Positions 63,001 through 64,000 of a stretch of DNA of 64,000 bases are shown here, in pieces. The DNA comes from Rhynochetos jubatus (lineage: Eukaryota; Chordata; Aves; Eurypygiformes; Rhynochetidae). The translations under genes and the position numbers were made by a program. Location of the stretch: NCBI GenBank assembly GCA_027574665.1, contig CM050657.1, positions 20,996,700 to 21,060,699 on the forward strand, in the 5' to 3' direction. The notes under the pieces are model-generated. The model searched no databases. It was given only the letters and a program-made list of their open reading frames with translations, and had not been told where the DNA came from. The first letter of the stretch is position 1; the number at the start of each line of letters is the position of its first letter.

Positions 63001-63729
63001 TGAGGTAATGACGATTAGAGGAATATGAACTAGAAGCACCAATCTGTGTGTGCTTTACCAGCCCTAAAAGATCAGTGGCTTAAAACCAAAGTACAGGAAT
63101 TAAACAGACTGACTCCTGATTTAAGTGGGTTTATTGAGAACATACAGATCCTGTTTCATTTGCACTTATTTGATGCATTTCTCCTGGCTACAGAAAAGGC
63201 ATTGTCATGCTGCTTCCTTCCAAATTCTAACCAGCCAGAGACTGCAGGCCTTGTCCACAGAAGGCTCTTTGCTGAAATCCCATTAACTGAAATGGCAGTC
63301 ACGGGCTTGTATTTTCCTTACCAGTAACGGAAGCTCAGAACCCTGCTGTCGCTCGCGAGTGTCTCCAGTGCCCAAATCCTTCATGCATATGTGAAGAAGT
63401 GAAATGAATGCCCCTGATTTCTCCAGAGATATTACACTCCTTACTGTGATCAAAAGCAGATTCTCTCCAGCATTCTCAGCCCTGTCGGCATAGTGATAGT
63501 AGATGACTGAGACGAGAAAGCGATTTCAATGCCTTTTTTTTCCCAGTCGCAGGCTCATTCTCTCCTTGTCATCCTCTAGGGGAAGGCTGCATTGCCCTGC
63601 GAATAGAAGCAACAGAATCCTTAGTTCCTATCCACACTGTGCTGACACACCATGGTGAGAAAACAGGGGTCTTCCAAGGTGAAATCAAGTTACAAACGTC
63701 ACAAGGAAAACAGAGAGAGAAACTGTACG
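14874..63729 (+). CDS. INPP5D: SH2-containing inositol-5-phosphatase 1 (SHIP1), 23 exons, 3' end outside window
   Basis: Blood-cell phosphatase that removes the 5-phosphate from PI(3,4,5)P3, giving PI(3,4)P2, and is recruited to inhibitory receptors through its SH2 domain. The 23 exons join in frame to 864 full codons, against roughly 1,190 residues in mammals; the proline-rich, NPXY-bearing tail is missing only because the window ends. Domains: SH2 at about 5-101 with FLVR at 28-31; proline-bearing linker near 117-130; PH-related region about 290-378; 5-phosphatase core about 402-720 with GTWNMG (408-413), GTQED (449-453), NSHLTSG (538-544), FWLGDLNYR (582-590), PSWCDRVLW (668-676) and SDHSP (698-702); C2 domain about 720-863. 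The start has G at -3 and +4 and aligns with the mammalian start. No stop or frameshift interrupts it. Confidence 0.97.
17309..17335 (+). repeat. Uninterrupted G27 homopolymer
   Basis: Twenty-seven consecutive G bases, the longest homopolymer noticed in the window. It can fold into G-quadruplexes and would be unstable and hard to sequence, so its exact length may be an assembly estimate. Confidence 0.9.
17387..17394 (+). promoter_or_regulatory. TATA-like box ATAAAAGG in INPP5D intron 1
   Basis: ATAAAAGG lies 51 bases after the G27 tract. A pyrimidine-rich initiator-like stretch (TTCCTCCTTTCTCTG) follows about 25 bases downstream. This could be an alternative promoter, but no downstream exon is proven; a GGA|GTAAGA donor-like site occurs at about 18040. 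Confidence 0.3.
19950..20013 (+). CDS. INPP5D: INPP5D exon 2
   Basis: A 64-base exon between CTGTTCCAG and GTAAGC. It completes Leu45 and adds residues 46-66 (FRNCVYTYRILP and following), the central strands of the SH2 domain. It ends in phase 0. Confidence 0.96.
21660..21775 (+). mobile_element. MIR-like SINE relic
   Basis: The segment reads like the core and 3' part of a MIR element: CTGAGGCCCAGGGAG, then a diverged GCAAGTCCCAAG, GAGCCAGGATGGGAACCAGG and GCTCTTTGCACTGGCACC in the expected order. This is recognition from memory of the family consensus, not an alignment. Confidence 0.5.
23581..23597 (+). repeat. T17 homopolymer
   Basis: Seventeen T bases inside a T-rich stretch starting near 23430. 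A 14-base direct repeat (ATTTTTGCATTCAG at 23646-23659 and 23668-23681) follows. Confidence 0.85.
24640..24740 (+). mobile_element. MIR-core-like SINE relic
   Basis: The string TATTTTACAAATGGGGAAC followed by TGAGGGCCCAG (24673-24702) matches the well-known MIR core pattern of TTTACAGATGGGGAAACTGAGG with few changes. Flanking sequence is too diverged to set the ends. Confidence 0.45.
26801..26819 (+). repeat. T19 homopolymer
   Basis: Nineteen T bases followed by GGCCTGG. It could be the poly(A) tail of a minus-strand retrocopy, but I recognise no retrocopied body beside it. Confidence 0.85.
28602..28619. repeat. Perfect 18-bp palindrome
   Basis: ATATTCCAATTGGAATAT equals its own reverse complement. 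It contains CCAATTGG and sits in AT-rich intron DNA with a further TTCCAAT just downstream. Confidence 0.85.
35753..35769. repeat. 8-bp inverted repeat with 1-base spacer
   Basis: TGTACACT-G-AGTGTACA is a perfect hairpin-capable or dimer-binding arrangement in intron 2. I assign no factor. Confidence 0.85.
36440..36800 (-). mobile_element. Old CR1-like LINE fragment, antisense
   Basis: Read on the + strand it follows the reverse complement of the CR1 3' part: CAGGCTGGACACAGCAGTCC, then AAGTAGAAGAG, TTCCTGCATTATA, AAAGACAGGCTTTTTCTG and ATTACCCAGCTTTG in the order known for CR1/L3 elements. It is strongly diverged, with no open reading frame. The boundaries are estimates and no alignment was run. 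Confidence 0.5.
41726..41876 (+). CDS. INPP5D: INPP5D exon 3
   Basis: Follows TTTGTTTCAG and encodes residues 67-116, the last part of SH2 (ASEGVPVKCF, LIEFYKKENMGLV) and an acidic stretch EEEEAADEPEEDA. It ends in phase 1 at GCTG|GTAAGA. Confidence 0.96.
41877..43948 (+). other. INPP5D: INPP5D intron 3
   Basis: A 2.1-kb GT-AG intron. Imperfect repeats of TTGGAT/CTGGAT occur near 42.48 kb. Nothing else was recognised. Confidence 0.85.
43949..44120 (+). CDS. INPP5D: INPP5D exon 4
   Basis: Encodes residues 117-173, the linker after SH2. It carries a proline-rich PTPPILPPRN segment comparable with the human PPELPPRN, then the conserved LSDTLLQRLQ. It lies between CTGCCCAG and GTAAGG and ends in phase 2. 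Confidence 0.95.
44121..45436 (+). other. INPP5D: INPP5D intron 4
   Basis: A 1.3-kb GT-AG intron. Around 44580-44620 a short stretch (CTTAGCTGGGACAGAGTT and following) resembles the start of common avian endogenous-retroviral LTRs, but it is too short to call. Confidence 0.85.
45437..45577 (+). CDS. INPP5D: INPP5D exon 5
   Basis: Follows TTACTTCACAG and encodes residues 174-220 (DEHLKLIQDYL, GSSNLPQLKKLLTVLCKGLF), matching the human helical linker. It ends in phase 2 at TTCAG|GTAACT. Confidence 0.95.
46813..46820 (+). promoter_or_regulatory. Octamer ATTTGCAT in intron 5
   Basis: A perfect octamer for POU factors (Oct-1, Oct-2, Oct-4). A single 8-mer can occur by chance; its interest comes from its place in the intron that carries the s-SHIP promoter in mouse. 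Confidence 0.3.
48864..48882. promoter_or_regulatory. Inverted pair of RUNX-type sites
   Basis: AAAACCACA-T-TGTGGTTTT forms a perfect 9-bp inverted repeat around one base, and each arm contains the RUNX consensus TGTGGT/ACCACA. RUNX1 is a main blood-cell regulator, so an enhancer role in this gene is plausible but unproven. Confidence 0.45.
50335..50422 (+). CDS. INPP5D: INPP5D exon 6
   Basis: Follows CTGTTCCCAG and encodes residues 221-250 (RTLPSLESIQKVFEQQL, close to human). It ends in phase 0 at TCACAA|GTAAGT. Confidence 0.95.
50423..51179 (+). other. INPP5D: INPP5D intron 6
   Basis: A 757-base GT-AG intron with a CT-rich 3' tract near 51140-51160. Nothing else was recognised. Confidence 0.85.
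51180..51260 (+). CDS. INPP5D: INPP5D exon 7
   Basis: An 81-base, phase 0-0 exon encoding residues 251-277 (MLGEASPVNIVLKLNQL, LLSSIEEK). Its first codon is ATG, where human has Val. The donor AAG|GTAGAG is weak, so in-frame skipping is possible. Confidence 0.95.
51439..51510 (+). CDS. INPP5D: INPP5D exon 8
   Basis: A 72-base, phase 0-0 exon encoding residues 278-301 (VKTLLIEGPD, RRSLIPPVTFE), the entry to the PH-related region. It lies between TTTTACAG and GTAAGC. Intron 7 before it is only 178 bases. Confidence 0.95.
51770..51893 (+). CDS. INPP5D: INPP5D exon 9
   Basis: Encodes residues 302-342 (LKVDVEMGKLIIKR, KDGPEDKFYTHKK) of the PH-related region. It lies between TTCCAACAG and GTAAGA and ends in phase 1. 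Intron 8 before it is 259 bases. Confidence 0.96.
51894..53001 (+). other. INPP5D: INPP5D intron 9
   Basis: A 1.1-kb GT-AG intron ending in CTCTGTTTAG. Nothing recognised inside. Confidence 0.85.
53002..53108 (+). CDS. INPP5D: INPP5D exon 10
   Basis: Encodes residues 343-378 (ILQLIKSQK, NKLVIVLETEKEK, RKEYVFSDSK), the rest of the PH-related region. It ends in phase 0 at a weak donor, AAG|GTACAT. Confidence 0.96.
53109..53643 (+). other. INPP5D: INPP5D intron 10
   Basis: A 535-base GT-AG intron ending in CTTCCTATCTAG. Nothing recognised inside. Confidence 0.85.
53644..53746 (+). CDS. INPP5D: INPP5D exon 11
   Basis: Encodes residues 379-412 (KREGFCQLLQQMKNKHSEQP, then PDMITVFIGTWNM). It opens the 5-phosphatase domain with the GTWNMG strand, whose Asn is conserved at the active site. 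It ends in phase 1 at ATGG|GTATGG. Confidence 0.97.
53747..54561 (+). other. INPP5D: INPP5D intron 11
   Basis: An 815-base GT-AG intron with a purine-containing acceptor (TTGTTAATTAAAG). Nothing else was recognised. Confidence 0.85.
54562..54758 (+). CDS. INPP5D: INPP5D exon 12
   Basis: Encodes residues 413-478 (PPPKKITSWFLSKGQGKTRD, DYIPHDIYVIGTQEDP, EWLEILRQSLQEITS). GTQED at 449-453 carries the metal-binding Glu of the phosphatase. It ends in phase 0 at AAAGTG|GTGAGG. Confidence 0.97.
54759..55534 (+). other. INPP5D: INPP5D intron 12
   Basis: A 776-base GT-AG intron ending in CATGCCTGCAG. Nothing recognised inside. Confidence 0.85.
55535..55652 (+). CDS. INPP5D: INPP5D exon 13
   Basis: Encodes residues 479-517 (IAIHTLWNIRIVVLAKPEHE, NRISHICTDNVKTGIANTL). 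Nearly identical to human through this core segment. It ends in phase 1 at CTGG|GTGAGT. Confidence 0.97.
55653..56147 (+). other. INPP5D: INPP5D intron 13
   Basis: A 495-base GT-AG, T-rich intron ending in ATCTTTTTCCAG. Nothing recognised inside. Confidence 0.85.
56148..56244 (+). CDS. INPP5D: INPP5D exon 14
   Basis: Encodes residues 518-549 (GNKGAVGVSFMFNGTSFGFV, NSHLTSGSEKKH). NSHLTSG carries a conserved catalytic-site His. It ends in phase 2 at CACAG|GTAAGA. Confidence 0.97.
56245..57593 (+). other. INPP5D: INPP5D intron 14
   Basis: A 1.35-kb GT-AG intron whose last 520 bases are GC-rich and free of stops in the frame of exon 15 (from the TAG at 57067). That open part has no ATG and no known domain, so I treat it as intron. 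Confidence 0.85.
57594..57732 (+). CDS. INPP5D: INPP5D exon 15
   Basis: Encodes residues 550-596 (RRNQNYTNILRFLTLGDKK, FNITHRFTHLFWLGDLNYRV). FWLGDLNYR is a signature motif of 5-phosphatases; Leu584 replaces the Phe of human. The exon ends in phase 0 at CCGACG|GTTAGG, a weak donor, with Thr596 where mammals have Trp. Confidence 0.95.
57733..58408 (+). other. INPP5D: INPP5D intron 15
   Basis: A 676-base GT-AG intron ending in CCCTGTTGGCAG. Nothing recognised inside. Confidence 0.85.
58409..58517 (+). CDS. INPP5D: INPP5D exon 16
   Basis: Encodes residues 597-632 (EAENIIQKIRQQQYPELLAF, DQLLIERKDQKVFLQF). It ends in phase 1 at TTCG|GTAAGA. Intron 16 after it is 145 bases. Confidence 0.97.
58663..58751 (+). 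CDS. INPP5D: INPP5D exon 17
   Basis: Encodes residues 633-662 (EEEEITFAPTYRFERGTREK, YAYTKQKATG). FAPTYRF is conserved in 5-phosphatases. It lies between CTCTTTTAG and GTAGGT and ends in phase 0. Intron 17 after it is 236 bases. Confidence 0.97.
58988..59069 (+). CDS. INPP5D: INPP5D exon 18
   Basis: Encodes residues 663-689 (MKYNLPSWCDRVLWKSYP, VHVVCQSY). PSWCDRVLW is the second signature motif of 5-phosphatases. It ends in phase 1 at TATG|GTGGGT. Confidence 0.97.
59070..60244 (+). other. INPP5D: INPP5D intron 18
   Basis: A 1.2-kb GT-AG intron ending in TTCTCATTGGCAG. No exon or repeat recognised. Confidence 0.85.
60245..60334 (+). CDS. INPP5D: INPP5D exon 19
   Basis: Encodes residues 690-719 (GCTTDITTSDHSPVFATFE, VGVTSQFVSKN). 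SDHSP holds the conserved catalytic His at 700. It closes the phosphatase fold. It ends in phase 1 at AATG|GTTAGT; intron 19 after it is 165 bases. Confidence 0.97.
60500..60613 (+). CDS. INPP5D: INPP5D exon 20
   Basis: Encodes residues 720-757 (DSKYTESQGEIEFLHCCATL, KTKSQTKFYIEFHSSCLE), the first strands of the C2 domain. It lies between CTTTCCTAG and a weak GTACGG donor and ends in phase 1. Confidence 0.96.
60614..61676 (+). other. INPP5D: INPP5D intron 20
   Basis: A 1.06-kb GT-AG intron ending in CATCACTTTGCAG. AT-rich in its 3' half; no exon or repeat recognised. Confidence 0.85.
61677..61759 (+). CDS. INPP5D: INPP5D exon 21
   Basis: Encodes residues 758-785 (SFVKSQEGENEDGNEGE, LVVKFADALPK) of the C2 domain, with its acidic loop. 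It ends in phase 0 at CCAAAG|GTAAAC. Confidence 0.96.
61760..62740 (+). other. INPP5D: INPP5D intron 21
   Basis: A 981-base GT-AG intron ending in TTGTCTTTGCAG. The 183-codon minus-strand frame at 62170-62721 has no recognisable domain. Confidence 0.85.
62741..62828 (+). CDS. INPP5D: INPP5D exon 22
   Basis: Encodes residues 786-814 (LTPIISDPEYLLDQHILISI, KSSDSDESY), almost unchanged from human. It ends in phase 1 at TATG|GTAAGT. Confidence 0.97.
62829..63579 (+). other. INPP5D: INPP5D intron 22
   Basis: A 751-base GT-AG intron ending in TTGTCATCCTCTAG. The exon 22 frame stays open for about 200 bases into it, with no conserved sequence. Confidence 0.85.
63580..63729 (+). CDS. INPP5D: INPP5D exon 23
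   Basis: Encodes residues 815-864 (GEGCIALRIEATES, VLTHHGEKTGVFQGEIKLQT, SQGKQREKLY), the end of the C2 domain. It ends in phase 1 at TACG|GTAAGG. Human continues with DFVKTERDES, so the next exon lies past base 64000. Confidence 0.97.
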
Positions 63730-64000
63730 GTAAGGAACGAGATTATCTCTGCAATTCTTGCTCTAGAGAATATCCATCTCAAAAGAGTGTGTGATTACTG
63801 TCAAGGAATTGAAAAGTATCCTTGCAGTGCTTTTTGTCCCAAAGAGGCAAGAGCTTTTGATGCTAACTGCGAGGAGATGTGAGCATCGTTAGTTCTCGGG
63901 AGTATACCTGTACTCTTTTAGAAAGATGCAGCAATTCCATTTGGGTTTTACTTTGTCATCATTCAAGTAAATTTGGCAGACTGAGAGAGCCCCCTGTCTG
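63730..64000 (+). other. INPP5D: Start of INPP5D intron 23, cut by window end
   Basis: The donor GTAAGG is followed by 271 bases with no further exon. The exons for the proline-rich, NPXY-containing tail, the stop codon and the 3' UTR are outside the window. Confidence 0.9.

Overview
This is a vertebrate nuclear window, most likely from a bird. Both genes have spliced GT-AG structures. The second covers about 49 kb here without reaching its last exons, which is compact next to mammals. The intergenic and intronic DNA holds old CR1-like and MIR-like repeat remnants. I cannot fix the species from sequence alone.

Two protein-coding genes lie head-to-tail on the + strand, in the same order as human 2q37. 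NEU2 (cytosolic sialidase-2) occupies 6871-9705 in two coding exons and encodes a complete 380-residue enzyme with all recognisable catalytic residues. INPP5D (SHIP1, SH2-containing inositol-5-phosphatase 1) starts at 14874 and runs to the window edge. I resolved 23 consecutive coding exons (2,593 coding bases, 864 full codons). Every boundary is GT-AG and every phase fits. They give the SH2 domain (exons 1-3), a linker, the PH-related region, the complete 5-phosphatase core (exons 11-19) and the C2 domain (exons 20-23). The proline-rich NPXY tail lies beyond base 64000.

Layout: 1-6870, 5' flank of NEU2 with microsatellites and promoter-like motifs; 6871-9705, NEU2; 9706-14600, intergenic DNA; 14600-14873, candidate INPP5D promoter and 5' UTR; 14874-64000, INPP5D. 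Intron 2 alone spans 21.7 kb and holds most of the repeat relics.

The two genes do not form a pathway. NEU2 removes sialic acids from glycoconjugates in the cytosol. SHIP1 removes the 5-phosphate of PI(3,4,5)P3 and so damps PI3K signalling in blood cells. They are adjacent through conserved synteny.

I found no exotic or unknown coding system. The points most worth checking are regulatory: an uninterrupted 27-base G tract just upstream of a TATA-like box in INPP5D intron 1; a perfect inverted pair of RUNX-type sites and an octamer in intron 5, the intron that holds the internal s-SHIP promoter in mouse; an ATG as the first codon of exon 7; and a strong 3' splice site one base before the NEU2 start codons, which predicts an unseen 5' exon.
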